NCBI GenBank assembly: GCA_963700375.1
Contig: CAVOXF010000004.1
Span: forward strand, 186,001-250,000
From: JAHEEL01 sp963700375
Lineage (GTDB): Bacteria; Actinomycetota; Acidimicrobiia; Spongiisociales; UBA5794
Reading direction: 5' to 3'
Length of the DNA: 64,000 nucleotides
Shown here: piece by piece, positions 25,798 through 35,543 of the stretch
Layout: each line of letters begins with the position of its first letter
Position numbering within the stretch: the stretch's first letter is position 1
The notes under the pieces: generated by a model
What the model was told of the DNA's origin: nothing
The model's database searches: none
What the model saw: only the letters and a program-made list of their open reading frames with translations
Made by a program: the position numbers and the translations under genes

Positions 25798-26591
25798 ACC
25801 GCATTGCCCTAGTCGTGCATGACTCCAAGCCACGGGCGGGCGAGGCTGCCGCTGCGCTGGTCGCAGCCTGCTCCGTTCGCGGCGTCGAGGCCGTTACCGT
25901 TTCGGACGACTTCCTACCCGCCGGGGTTGATGCCGTCGTGGGGGTGGGCGGAGACGGAACGGTGTTGAGGGCCGCCGGAATGGCTCTGGATGGTGAGATT
26001 CCGGTCGCCGGTATCAACGTGGGGCGCATCGGGTACCTTGCCGAGTTTGCAATTCACGAAATCGAAGCGTTCGCCGATGCGCTCGCCGGAGGGAGACTGC
26101 GTGTATTCACCGCGATGACGGTGTCGGTTGAGGGTCCCGGGTTCCACGCTTCCGGGATCAATGACGTTGTGGTCGAAAAGGTCGTGAGCGAGCGGATCAT
26201 CGAGATCGGCGTCTCCATCAACGGCCACCGGTTCGCCGAGTACCGAACCGACGGCCTGATCGTCGCGACTCCGATCGGTTCGACGGCCTACTCGCTGTCG
26301 GCAGGAGGACCGGTCGTGGACCCGGAGGTCGAGGCGCTCGTCCTGACGCCCATTGCCCCGCACAGCCTGCTCTCACGAACCCTGGTGCTCTCTCCCGACG
26401 CTGAGATCGGCATTTCGGTCGAGATCGACCGACCCGCGCGGGTCAATGTCGACGGTAGAGAGATCGCCGTCGTCGATCCCGGCGCGAGCGTGATCGTCAA
26501 GCGCGGATCGCACAGTGCCAGGTTCCTCACGCTCGATACTCACCCCTTCCCGCAGGCCGTGCGGCACCAATTCGGCCTCGCACATGCTTGA
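25794..26591 (+). CDS. nadK: NAD kinase
   Basis: 265 aa. Phosphorylates NAD to NADP. GVGGDGTVLRAA (about residues 50-61) is the GGDG active-site motif and GSTAYSLSAGGP (about 162-173) the second conserved segment. GTG start overlaps the tlyA stop (GTGA); the 3' end overlaps recN by 8 bases. Order tlyA-nadK-recN is typical of actinobacteria. Confidence 0.93.
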   Translation: MNRIALVVHDSKPRAGEAAAALVAACSVRGVEAVTVSDDFLPAGVDAVVGVGGDGTVLRAAGMALDGEIPVAGINVGRIGYLAEFAIHEIEAFADALAGGRLRVFTAMTVSVEGPGFHASGINDVVVEKVVSERIIEIGVSINGHRFAEYRTDGLIVATPIGSTAYSLSAGGPVVDPEVEALVLTPIAPHSLLSRTLVLSPDAEIGISVEIDRPARVNVDGREIAVVDPGASVIVKRGSHSARFLTLDTHPFPQAVRHQFGLAHA

Positions 26592-28182
26592 CGAGTTGGT
26601 GGTCGAGAATCTCGGCCTCATTCCGAACGCGTATCTCGAACCCGGACCGGGTCTCGTGGTGATCACCGGGGAGACGGGGACGGGGAAGACACTCCTGCTC
26701 GGTGCGTTGCGCCTGCTCCGGGGGGAGGCAGCTCGCAAGGATCAGATCGGTCCGTCCGGAGACGAGACGGTGATCCAGGCCCGGTTCGTGGATGATGGCG
26801 AGGAACGAGTACTCGGGCGCCGAGTCGATCAGAAAAGGTCACGAGCCACGATCGATGGGGCCATGGCCACGGCAGGCGGCCTCGCCGAGGCGCTGAGCGG
26901 AGTGCTCGACGTCGTTGGCCAGCATGACCGGACCATGCTCAGCGAACCCCGTGCCGTTCGCCGCGCCCTCGACGCTGCGATGGATGCCGAGGGGCGAGAT
27001 GCCTTCGACCGCTACGCCGATGCCTGGGCGGTCTACGTCGAGGTCTCCGATCGAGCCACGGCGCTCGGCGGTGACCGTCGGGCGCTCGAACGCGAACTCG
27101 AGATGGTGCGTTTCCAGAGCGATGAAATCACGGACTCGGGATTCGCTCCCGGAGAAGAGCGAGAGCTCACGGAGCGTGCCGGTCGGCTCAGGAACGCCGA
27201 GGAACTCCGCGAACGCCTCGCATCGGTCCGGGATGCGGGAGGAGACGAGGGGGCCGCCGCATCGCTCGAGCGAGTTGTGCGGCATCTCCGGGCGGCTGCC
27301 CGGGTAGATCCGTCGCTGAGCGCGCTGGCCGATCAGGGCGACGAGCTTGCCGAGTTGCTCTCGGAGTTCAACACCGAGATCGGTCGCGTGTCTGCGGATC
27401 TCGACCACGATCCACGGGAACTCGAACACGTCGAACAGCGTCTCGCGCTCATCGCCGATCTCAAAAGGAAGTACGGCGACGATCTCGACGCGGTGCTCGA
27501 CTTCGGCGGCGCTGCCACTCTGCGCGCCGAGGAACTCGAGGGGCTTCTGGAGCAATCCGACGTAATCGAGCAGCAACTGGACGAGGCGCGATCTGCGGTC
27601 GACGATGCAGCCGCAGACCTCCGCGAGCACCGTCGGGCAACCGGGGAGCGCGTCGCAGCCGGAACCGTCGAACACCTTCTTGATCTCGGATTCAGCGACC
27701 CGATCGTCACGTTCGACATCACCGAGCGCGTACCGGGTCTCGAGGGGGCTGATCAGGTCGTGCTCAAATTCTCATCTGATCGTGCGCTCGAACCGGGACC
27801 GATATCGAGGGTCGCGTCCGGCGGCGAGCTGAGCCGGCTGATCCTCGCGCTCAGGCTCGCTGCGGGGGCGGGTGAAGTCGCGGTGGTTGCGTTCGACGAG
27901 ATAGACGCCGGGACGGGTGGCGCAACGGCGCTCGCCATGGGCAGGAAGCTGAAGGATCTCGCCAGGAGCCGCCAGGTCTTCTGTGTGACCCACCTTCCGC
28001 AGGTCGCGGCGTTTGCCGATACCCACTTCGTTGTGCGGCGCGAAGCCAACGTTGCGGAAGTCGAACGACTCGAGGGAGACGAACGCCTGGAAGAGCTCTC
28101 CCGCATGCTGGCTGGCCTGCCGGACAGCGAGCGTGGTCGCGCCCATGCTGACGAGCTCCTGAGGATCGCGAGAACGCCGTAA
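26584..28182 (+). CDS. recN: DNA repair ATPase RecN
   Basis: 532 aa, SMC-like. Walker A GETGTGKT at 29-36, long coiled-coil arms in the middle, and SGGELSR plus VVAFDEIDAGTGG (signature and Walker B) near the C terminus. RecN acts in double-strand-break repair. ATG 26584 gives the conserved MLDELVVENLGLI start, whereas the frame opens further upstream within nadK. Confidence 0.92.
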   Translation: MLDELVVENLGLIPNAYLEPGPGLVVITGETGTGKTLLLGALRLLRGEAARKDQIGPSGDETVIQARFVDDGEERVLGRRVDQKRSRATIDGAMATAGGLAEALSGVLDVVGQHDRTMLSEPRAVRRALDAAMDAEGRDAFDRYADAWAVYVEVSDRATALGGDRRALERELEMVRFQSDEITDSGFAPGEERELTERAGRLRNAEELRERLASVRDAGGDEGAAASLERVVRHLRAAARVDPSLSALADQGDELAELLSEFNTEIGRVSADLDHDPRELEHVEQRLALIADLKRKYGDDLDAVLDFGGAATLRAEELEGLLEQSDVIEQQLDEARSAVDDAAADLREHRRATGERVAAGTVEHLLDLGFSDPIVTFDITERVPGLEGADQVVLKFSSDRALEPGPISRVASGGELSRLILALRLAAGAGEVAVVAFDEIDAGTGGATALAMGRKLKDLARSRQVFCVTHLPQVAAFADTHFVVRREANVAEVERLEGDERLEELSRMLAGLPDSERGRAHADELLRIARTP

Positions 28183-28246
28183 TGGGGAAAGGTGTGCTCA
28201 CGGGTGGTCGTTCGGTATGCTTCGGCCTTCCGAGGTGGAGCGCGGC

Positions 28247-29902
28247 GTGACCAAACACGTATTCGTCACCGGTGGGGTGACATCAAGTCTGGGGAAGGGC
28301 ATCACTGCCGCTTCACTGGGTCGACTGCTCGAGGCCCGTGGCCTCAAGGTGACGATTCAGAAACTCGATCCGTACATCAATGTGGATCCGGGCACGATGA
28401 ACCCCTTCGAGCACGGCGAGGTGTTCGTGACCGACGACGGGGGAGAGACCGATCTCGACCTCGGCCACTACGAACGGTTCACCGGCGTCCACCTGAGCCG
28501 CGATTCCAACGTCACCACCGGTTCGATCTACCAGTCTGTGATCCGCAAGGAGCGACGAGGCGACTACCTCGGCGCAACCGTGCAGGTCATCCCGCACATC
28601 ACGAACGCGATCAAGGCCCGAATCCGCAAGCTCGGCCAGAACGACGAGATTGACGTCGTCATCACCGAGGTTGGCGGCACGGTCGGCGATATCGAGGGCC
28701 TCCCGTTCCTCGAAGCGATCCGCCAGGTGCGCAAGGACGTCGGCAACGACAACGTGTGCTACATCCACGTCACGCTCGTGCCCTATCTCGCAACGAGCGA
28801 AGAGCTCAAGACGAAGCCGACGCAGCACAGCGTCGCCGAGCTGCGATCCCGCGGCATCCAGCCCGAAATCATCGTGCTCCGTTCGGACCGGCCGCTCGAC
28901 GAGTCGTCGCGTCGCAAGATCAGTCTGTTCTGCGATGTCGAGCCGGATGCCGTGATCAACGCGCTCGACGTCGGCAATATCTACGCGGTGCCGCTCGCCC
29001 TCATGGACGCAGGCCTCGACGCCGTCGTGTGCCGTGAACTCGGGCTCGAGACACCGCCACCAAATATGGACGACTGGCGTGCGATGGTCGAACGAATGGA
29101 GAGCGCCAACGAACCGGTCACGATCGGGCTTGTCGGCAAGTATGTCGAACTGCCGGACGCGTACCTGTCGGTCGTCGAGTCACTGCGTCACTCCGGCGCG
29201 GCGCACGGCGCGAACGTCGACATCCGCTGGATCCCGGCCGAAGACGTCGAAGGGCTGCTCGCATCAACCCACCTGGACGGGCTCGACGGCATCATCGTGC
29301 CGGGCGGCTTCGGCATACGGGGCGTCGAAGGGAAGATCGAGGCGATCCGCCACGCCCGAGAGAACGACGTGCCGTTCCTCGGCCTTTGCCTCGGTCTGCA
29401 ATGCGCCGTCATCGAGTACGCCAGGAACGTCCTGGGGCACGCGGGCGCCCACAGCACGGAGTTCGACCCGACGGCCCGCCATCCGGTCATCGATTTGATG
29501 GAGGACCAGGCGGACGTCGAGGACCTCGGCGGAACGATGAGGCTCGGCATCTACCCGGCGAAGCTGACTCCGGGGACCCGCACGGCCGAGCTGTACGGTG
29601 AGGCGGTGATCTACGAGCGCCACCGACACCGGTGGGAGGTCAACAACCGCTATCGCAACGAGTTGGAGGAATCCGGCCTCGTGTTCTCCGGCCTCTCCCC
29701 GGACGAGCGTCTCGTCGAGATCATCGAACTGCCATCGCACCCGTATTTCGTCGCGTCGCAGTTCCATCCCGAGTTCAAGTCACGACCCGACGATCCGCAT
29801 CCGCTCTTCGACGGATTCATCGCCGCTGCTCTCGAGCATCGCCGGTCCACAGCGTCGGTCGAAACTGCCCCCGCTGAGGTCCACGTCGGCACGAGTCACT
29901 GA
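28247..29902 (+). CDS. pyrG: CTP synthase
   Basis: 551 aa. Makes CTP from UTP using glutamine. N-terminal amidoligase domain starts TKHVFVTGGVTSSLGKG (P-loop). The C-terminal glutaminase domain has LCLGLQCAV with the nucleophile Cys at about residue 381 and the His/Glu pair in FHPEFKS. GTG 28247 is preceded by GAGGTGGAG. Length is normal. Confidence 0.95.
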   Translation: MTKHVFVTGGVTSSLGKGITAASLGRLLEARGLKVTIQKLDPYINVDPGTMNPFEHGEVFVTDDGGETDLDLGHYERFTGVHLSRDSNVTTGSIYQSVIRKERRGDYLGATVQVIPHITNAIKARIRKLGQNDEIDVVITEVGGTVGDIEGLPFLEAIRQVRKDVGNDNVCYIHVTLVPYLATSEELKTKPTQHSVAELRSRGIQPEIIVLRSDRPLDESSRRKISLFCDVEPDAVINALDVGNIYAVPLALMDAGLDAVVCRELGLETPPPNMDDWRAMVERMESANEPVTIGLVGKYVELPDAYLSVVESLRHSGAAHGANVDIRWIPAEDVEGLLASTHLDGLDGIIVPGGFGIRGVEGKIEAIRHARENDVPFLGLCLGLQCAVIEYARNVLGHAGAHSTEFDPTARHPVIDLMEDQADVEDLGGTMRLGIYPAKLTPGTRTAELYGEAVIYERHRHRWEVNNRYRNELEESGLVFSGLSPDERLVEIIELPSHPYFVASQFHPEFKSRPDDPHPLFDGFIAAALEHRRSTASVETAPAEVHVGTSH

Positions 29903-29903
29903 G

Positions 29904-30437
29904 ATGACCGAGTTCCGAACGATCGGCAGCCGGACGATCGCGCGAAGAGGCGTTCCTCCGCATCACGCGTGCCACGATCACAGCGCCAGATGGACATGCG
30001 GTCAAGCGCGTGGTCGTCCACCACCCCGGGGCCGTTGCCGTCGTTCCCATACTCGGCGGTGAAGTCATCCTGATCGATCAGCATCGGGCATCGATCGGTC
30101 GGAACCTGCTCGAGATCCCAGCCGGGAAGCTGGACATACCAGGGGAGGACCGTCGGGAAGCCGCGCGAGCGCGAACTCGAAGAGGAGATCGGATTCACGC
30201 CCGGGCGGATGGAGCACCTCACCGACCTCTTCACGACGCCCGGACTTCTGCGACGAGGTCATCACGATCTACCTGGCGACGGATCTCACGGCGGTTCCGA
30301 CGAATCCGGTCGGCGCGGAAGAAGAGCACGCGATGATCGTTCATCTGCCGATTGCCGAGGCTGTGGACCGTGTACGGGCCGGCGAGATCACCGATGCCAA
30401 GACGGTCGCCGGGCTCCTCATCGCAGCGCTCCTATGA
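29904..30437 (+). pseudogene. NUDIX hydrolase (ADP-ribose pyrophosphatase type), three +1 frame breaks
   Basis: ATG 29904 to TGA 30435-30437 spans 178 codons, the normal size, but the coding signal moves through three frames. One extra base lies near 29943, another near 30166-30169 and a third near 30244; together they restore the original frame. Reassembled, the protein shows FRTIGSRTIA, then GAVAVVPILGGEVILIDQ, EIPAGKLD, a NUDIX box with RELEEEIG, and a C-terminal AKTVAGLLIAALL. It sits where the Rv1700 ADP-ribose pyrophosphatase lies in mycobacteria, between pyrG and xerD. As printed it cannot give a functional enzyme. Confidence 0.8.
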
Positions 30438-31315
30438 CCACCGGCTTGCCGCCGGAGGCGGAGGAGTTCCTTGGAGCTCTCCGATCCGAACGGGGCCTCG
30501 CCCGCAACACGGTTGTGGCCTACCGGCGCGACCTCGCGGACTACTTCGCGTTTCTCGAATCGTACCGCGCCGGTTCGGTCGCCGGATTCGCGGAGAATCT
30601 TGCCGACCGGGGCCTTGCCAGGTCCACCCGCGCACGAAAGATCGCTGCAGTCCGCGGATACCACCGCTTTCTCGTCGCCGAGGGGTACTCGAGGGATGAC
30701 CCGACGGTGCTCGTCGATGTGCCCCGACGGTCCCTGGCGCTCCCGAAGGCGCTCACCGTCGAGCGGGTTGTCCGGCTCGTCGAGACGCCCGATCGAACAA
30801 CGCCACTCGGTGCTCGGGACGCCGCGATCCTCGAGTTCCTCTACGCGACCGGCGCCCGGGTGACCGAGGCGGCCACCGTCGGGCTCTCCGACCTCGATCT
30901 CGACTCGGCGACGGTGATCGTGACCGGGAAGGGATCGAAGCAACGGCTCGTTCCGCTCGGTAGCCATGCCCGATCGGCGATCCGGGAATACCTTCCCATT
31001 CGCCTTGAGCTCCTCAGCAAGCGGGAGCGTACGGATGTGCTCTTCGTCAACGCCCGGGGAAGGGCCCTCACCCGCCAAGGACTCTGGGACATCGTCAAGA
31101 GGAACGGTCGCCGCGCCGGCATCGACGCGGCCGCACTCTCTCCTCATGTCCTTCGCCACTCAGCTGCGACCCACATGGTCGAAGGCGGCGCCGACCTAAG
31201 AACCGTCCAGGAAATGCTCGGTCACGCTAGTATCACCACCACACAGGTGTACACACGTGTGTCTCCGGATCACCTTCAAGAGGTTTTCGTGATGGCACAC
31301 CCTCGAGCCCGGTAG
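30434..31315 (+). CDS. xerD: Tyrosine recombinase XerD
   Basis: 293 aa. Resolves chromosome dimers at dif with XerC. N-terminal SAM-like DNA-binding domain, then catalytic Arg in TGARVTEA (about 140), Lys in GKGSKQRL, HVLRHSAATH (about 237-246), LGHAS and Tyr in QVYTRV (about 272); all catalytic residues are present. ATG overlaps the NUDIX stop (ATGA), showing that the recovered NUDIX end is right. Confidence 0.93.
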   Translation: MTTGLPPEAEEFLGALRSERGLARNTVVAYRRDLADYFAFLESYRAGSVAGFAENLADRGLARSTRARKIAAVRGYHRFLVAEGYSRDDPTVLVDVPRRSLALPKALTVERVVRLVETPDRTTPLGARDAAILEFLYATGARVTEAATVGLSDLDLDSATVIVTGKGSKQRLVPLGSHARSAIREYLPIRLELLSKRERTDVLFVNARGRALTRQGLWDIVKRNGRRAGIDAAALSPHVLRHSAATHMVEGGADLRTVQEMLGHASITTTQVYTRVSPDHLQEVFVMAHPRAR

Positions 31316-31341
31316 GGCCAAACAGGAGGACGGGTTCCCCG

Positions 31342-31692
31342 ATGACCGCGACGATCGATGAAACAGCCGCTGAAGCACTCCTCATCGAGGAGCGGGCCAA
31401 GGTCGTTCGGCAGTTGCGGGACCTCGGCGCCGACGAATCCGGGGCGCTGACCGGTTCCGTCGACTACGGCGATGCGTTCGCCGACGCCGGCGCCGTGACC
31501 GCCGGTCGCACGGAGGTGCTTGGTCTCGTCGAATCGGCGAAAGACCGCCTCGACCGCATCGACAAGGCCATCGGCAAGATCGGGACCGGCACCTACGGCA
31601 TCTGCGAGACATGCGGTGAGGAGATCGAACCGGACCGCATCGAGTATCTGCCCGCCGCCCGACGCTGCGTGGGGTGCAAGGCAGCCTCGTGA
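31342..31692 (+). CDS. DksA/TraR-type zinc-finger protein
   Basis: 116 aa. Helical coiled N-terminal half, then YGICETCGEEIEPDRIEYLPAARRCVGC with four cysteines forming the DksA/TraR C4 zinc finger. Such proteins bind the RNA polymerase secondary channel. The DxxDxA motif at the coiled-coil tip of enterobacterial DksA is not evident. AGGAGG lies upstream of ATG 31342; the stop overlaps the HD-domain start (TGATG). Confidence 0.8.
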   Translation: MTATIDETAAEALLIEERAKVVRQLRDLGADESGALTGSVDYGDAFADAGAVTAGRTEVLGLVESAKDRLDRIDKAIGKIGTGTYGICETCGEEIEPDRIEYLPAARRCVGCKAAS

Positions 31693-32174
31693 TGGGTCGG
31701 CTCGCGAAGGCCGGTCACCTCGTTCCGCGCTTCTTCGAGCACCTGACCGCGCGCCCGTTGAGCCCGGAAGAACAGCGCTACGTGCACGGGAGATTGTCGC
31801 AACCGTGCGCCGAGTTGTTCTGGAAACAGAGCATCCCCGACCAGCGGCACGCCATCACCGTTGCGCAACGCGTCGAGTCGATACTCCGCGATGATCCGGA
31901 AGCGATTGAGGCGGCCCTTCTCCACGACATTGGCAAATGGCGCCCGAACATCGGCGCCATGTCGCGTTCGATCGCAACCCTCCTCGAGTTCGCCCGACTC
32001 CCGATGACGAGACGCATGTGGGCGTACCGCGACCATGGACGACGTGGCTCTGCCGAGCTCGAAGCTGCCCACTGCGGCCGCCTCGCCGTCGAGTTCGCGC
32101 GACTTCATCCCGCATCGGCGCCCGACGAGTTCGACGCCCACCGGTGGCAGGTGCTGCTCGAGGCCGACGGTTGA
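31692..32174 (+). CDS. HD-domain phosphohydrolase-like protein
   Basis: 160 aa. QRHAITVAQRV and ALLHDIGKW give the His...HD metal-binding pattern, and RDHGRRG a third metal histidine. Probable small HD-family phosphohydrolase. ATG 31692 overlaps the DksA-like stop by one base. Substrate not predictable. Confidence 0.7.
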   Translation: MGRLAKAGHLVPRFFEHLTARPLSPEEQRYVHGRLSQPCAELFWKQSIPDQRHAITVAQRVESILRDDPEAIEAALLHDIGKWRPNIGAMSRSIATLLEFARLPMTRRMWAYRDHGRRGSAELEAAHCGRLAVEFARLHPASAPDEFDAHRWQVLLEADG

Positions 32175-32221
32175 CCCCGGTTCCTCGTTCACCGGCGGCC
32201 AAGGCGATAGCATCATCGTCT

Positions 32222-32995
32222 ATGACGTATGAGGTCAAGACACGCGTATTCGAGGGACCTCTCGACTTGCTTCTACAGCTGATCACCTCCAGGCAGGTCG
32301 AGATCACCGACCTGAGCTTGTCCGATCTCGTCGCCGAGTACCTGGACTACCTCGATCTGATGAGCGACATGGATCTCACGGTGACGAGCGAGTTCCTGCT
32401 GATCGCGTCGACGCTCATTCAGCTGAAGGCGCGGCACCTCCTCCCCGACGATCGGGAGATCGACCTCGACGACGAACTCGCGTTGGCAGAGGAGCGCGAC
32501 CGGCTTCTCTCGCGGCTCTTGATGAATCTGACGTTCAAGGACGTCGCGGCCGTGTTCTTGCATCGGATGGAGGCAAACGACCGGCACGTCGGCCGATCGG
32601 TCGGCCTCGAGGGGGTCATGCCAACCGCACCGGACTTCGCGCTTCGTATCGACGCTGCCGGACTTGCCGCCCTCGCCGAGCGGGTGTTCGCCGATGTCGA
32701 CGACGCTATCGATATCGACCACCTCGACCTGGAGCGCCCGTCGGTCCAGGCGGCGATGCTCGATCTCCAGGATCGGATGGCGACGGCGATCGAGGCCGAC
32801 TTCGACGAAATCGTCGCCCATTGTTCGCGCTCCGTCGAAGTAGTCGCATACTTCCTCGGCCTGCTCGAGCTGGCCCGATGGGGAATCCTGCGAGTGTCGC
32901 AGGAGGATCGCCGGGCGCCGATTCAGATCAGCTACAGCGAGGCAGCGGCGAGCGAACGGCTGGACGCCTTGCTCAGAGGAGAGGAGCTCGCGTGA
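32222..32995 (+). CDS. scpA: Segregation and condensation protein A
   Basis: 257 aa. Kleisin of the SMC-ScpAB condensin. N-terminal YEVKTRVFEGPLDLLLQLI is diagnostic, the central region is helical and the C-terminal winged helix ends near residue 250. GTGA overlap with scpB. ParA, often nearby in mycobacteria, is absent. Confidence 0.92.
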   Translation: MTYEVKTRVFEGPLDLLLQLITSRQVEITDLSLSDLVAEYLDYLDLMSDMDLTVTSEFLLIASTLIQLKARHLLPDDREIDLDDELALAEERDRLLSRLLMNLTFKDVAAVFLHRMEANDRHVGRSVGLEGVMPTAPDFALRIDAAGLAALAERVFADVDDAIDIDHLDLERPSVQAAMLDLQDRMATAIEADFDEIVAHCSRSVEVVAYFLGLLELARWGILRVSQEDRRAPIQISYSEAAASERLDALLRGEELA

Positions 32996-33574
32996 CGGAC
33001 ATCCGCGGCCCGATCGAGGCCATCCTGTTCGTGGCGGAGTCACCGGTCACCGCCGGCGAACTGGCAGAGGTGGCGGAGGCACCGGTGGCCGAGGTCGAGT
33101 CAACGCTTGCAGAGATCGAACATGAACTGCTCGAGCGGCGGTCCGGCATCGTGCTGCGCGCCGTCGCCGGCGGTTGGAGGTTCTACACCGCCTCCGACAT
33201 GCTGCCGTATCTGGAGCGCTTCGCCGCGTCCGAACGTGCAACCCGCCTCTCGAATGCGGCGCTCGAGACGCTCGCGGTCGTGGCGTATCGGCAGCCCGTC
33301 TCCCGCGGCCAGATCTCCGAAGTCCGTGGTGTAGATTCGGAACGGGCGCTCCACACGCTCGAGCGGCGCGGCCTGGTCCGCGAGGTCGGAACCGCGCCCG
33401 GGACCGGGACAAGCCTTGCTGTATGGCACGACGGAACTGTTCCTCGAGAAACTCGGCATCGACACGGCACACGATCTGCCGCCGCTGGCCGACCACGTTC
33501 CCCCGGCCGAAGTCGTCGAGACCCTCGAACGCCCCTTCCGACCGGAGGGATCATCGAACGACTCCAGAAGCTGA
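32992..33574 (+). CDS. scpB: Segregation and condensation protein B, frame broken by one extra base
   Basis: Two winged-helix domains that bridge kleisin ScpA. Frame 1 from GTG 32992 gives IEAILFVAESPVTAGEL and ALETLAVVAYRQPVSRGQI as expected. After REVGTAPGTG the frame is lost: removing one base at about 33409 gives QALLYGTTELFLEKLGI and a normal acidic tail to TGA at 33572-33574. Unshifted, the protein would run on out of frame into rluB. The ribosome site of rluB lies inside this 3' end. Confidence 0.85.
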
Positions 33575-34294
33575 TCGCCCGGTCCGGCTACGTCTCGCGA
33601 CGGCACGCCGAAGTCCTCATTGGAAAGGGGCGTGTCACCGTCGACGGTGAGCGAGCCCATTTGGGCCAGAAGATCGATCCGTCAACACAACGTGTCCAGA
33701 TCGACGGGCTGCCGCTGCCGCTTGCACCCGACCTAGCCGCATACCTCGTGTACAAGCCCGTAGGAACGGTGAGCACCGCAGACGACCCCCAGGGTCGCCC
33801 GACGGTGGTCGCAACTGGTGCCCGCAACGATCCGTGTGTACCCCGCAGGCCGACTCGACGCCGACTCTGAAGGCCTCATGGTGCTGACGAATGACGGCGA
33901 CCTGACGCTGCGACTCACGCACCCACGGTTCGGAATCCACAAGACCTACGTCGTGCTTGTCTCCGGGACGGTTGAGCCGAACGTGCTCAGACAACTCACC
34001 GAAGGCGTCGACCTGGAGGACGGCCCGGCGGCGGCCGTCTCGGTGCGCCTCCTGGGTCAATCCGATGGTCGGACCCTCGTAGAGATCGCGATGGGAGAAG
34101 GACGCAAGCGTATCGTGCGGCGCATGTTCGACGCCGTCGGGCACCCCGTGGAGCGCCTCGTGCGGACGGCTATCGGCCCGATTCGCGATGGGTCACTCAA
34201 GGCGGGGGAGCACCGCGCACTGACCATCGAAGAGATCCGGGCGGTCTACGCCGTCGGAGAGGAGGAATCCGATGAACGACCGTCGAACGCTTGA
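33550..34294 (+). CDS. rluB: rRNA pseudouridine synthase RluB-like, frame broken; ATC start
   Basis: RsuA/RluB family. The S4 domain is seen in ERLQKLIARSGYVSRRHAEVLI, then YLVYKPVGTVSTADD. At 33811-33814 one extra base interrupts the frame; beyond it come RVYPAGRLDADSEGL (catalytic Asp in GRLD) and EGRKRIVRRMF, to TGA at 34292-34294. No ATG, GTG or TTG precedes the S4 domain: GGAGGG at 33544-33549 is followed directly by ATC-ATC-GAA. Either ATC initiates, or the start codon is altered by error. The 3' end overlaps aroA. Confidence 0.8.
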
Positions 34295-35543
34295 ACCGGC
34301 ATCCGGCCCATTCCAGGCGGGCGTGAACGTGCCGGGGGACAAATCCCTATCGCACCGGGCGCTGGTCTTCGCCGCCATGGCCGACGGCGAGAGCGAGATC
34401 ACCGGTCTCGCGCCCGGACGCGATGTCGCGTCGACACTTGCCGCGCTGGAGCGCCTCGGGCTTCGCCGTGTCGGGAGTCGGTTCACGCCGGCCCGTACCC
34501 CAACGGATCCGGGAGCGCCGATCGATTGCGGCAACTCGGGAACGACGATGCGGCTTCTCGCCGGGAGCCTTTCGGCCGCGCCGTTCCTCGTGACGCTCAC
34601 GGGCGATGACTCCCTCTCCTCTCGTCCGATGCGACGGCTCGTAGCCCCGCTCGCTGCCCTCGGATCAGAGGTGCGGCTCTCGCACGAGGGGACGGCACCC
34701 ATGACGATCGGAGGGGCGGACCTGCATGGGGCGGACATCACGATCGATGTTGCATCGGCCCAGGTTCGATCCGCGTTCGAACTCGCCGCGATCCAGGCAG
34801 ATGGCGACTCCTCGATCGAGAGTCCTGCCGGGTATCGCGATCACACGGAGCGATGGTTGGAGGCATTCGGGCTTGGCACGAGCGTCGGAACCCGCTTGTC
34901 GATCACGCCCGGGCCGGTGCCCGGCGCTTCCTACGAAATCCCCGGCGACCCGTCCAGCGCCGCCTACGTCTGGGCGAGCGCCGCACTGATACCGGGCTCA
35001 CAGGTGGTCACCCCGGGCATCAGCCTGAACCCGGGACGTCTCGGCTTCCTCGGCATCCTCGAAGCCATGGGAGCCACCGTGCATGGCGAGGTGACCGGCG
35101 CGCTCCACGGCGATCCAGTCGGGACCGTATCGGTGACGGGTGCACCGTTGCAGGCGGTCGAAGTGTCCGGGGATACCGTCGCCGCCGCCATCGATGAACT
35201 CCCGCTGGTCGCCGTGCTTGGCGCATACGCCGAAGGGATCACGATCGTCCGCGAGGCCGCCGAATTGCGGTTCAAGGAGAGCGATAGAACGCTCAGCACC
35301 GCAGCCATGATCCGGGCGCTCGGCGGCGGAGCCGAGGCCACGGACGATGGCTTCGCCGTTGTTGGTGCCGGTTTCCTGAACGGGGGAACGGTCGATTCCG
35401 CAGGGGATCACCGGATCGCGATGGCCGGCGCCGTCGCCGCGACGGCAGCCGGGGGACCGGTCACGATCTCCGGGGCGTCGGTCGCCGGCGTATCCTGGCC
35501 GACGTTCTACGACACGATGGAGGCAGTGTGGTCATCGCGATAG
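34272..35543 (+). CDS. aroA: 3-phosphoshikimate 1-carboxyvinyltransferase (EPSP synthase)
   Basis: 423 aa. Penultimate step of chorismate synthesis. VPGDKSLSHRALV near the N terminus, DCGNSGTTMRLLAG (about 79-92) and RFKESDR (about 335) are the substrate-binding motifs. ATG 34272 has GAGGAGGAA upstream. Overlaps both rluB and cmk, so it is embedded in the operon. No sign of herbicide-tolerance substitutions could be judged. Confidence 0.94.
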   Translation: MNDRRTLEPASGPFQAGVNVPGDKSLSHRALVFAAMADGESEITGLAPGRDVASTLAALERLGLRRVGSRFTPARTPTDPGAPIDCGNSGTTMRLLAGSLSAAPFLVTLTGDDSLSSRPMRRLVAPLAALGSEVRLSHEGTAPMTIGGADLHGADITIDVASAQVRSAFELAAIQADGDSSIESPAGYRDHTERWLEAFGLGTSVGTRLSITPGPVPGASYEIPGDPSSAAYVWASAALIPGSQVVTPGISLNPGRLGFLGILEAMGATVHGEVTGALHGDPVGTVSVTGAPLQAVEVSGDTVAAAIDELPLVAVLGAYAEGITIVREAAELRFKESDRTLSTAAMIRALGGGAEATDDGFAVVGAGFLNGGTVDSAGDHRIAMAGAVAATAAGGPVTISGASVAGVSWPTFYDTMEAVWSSR

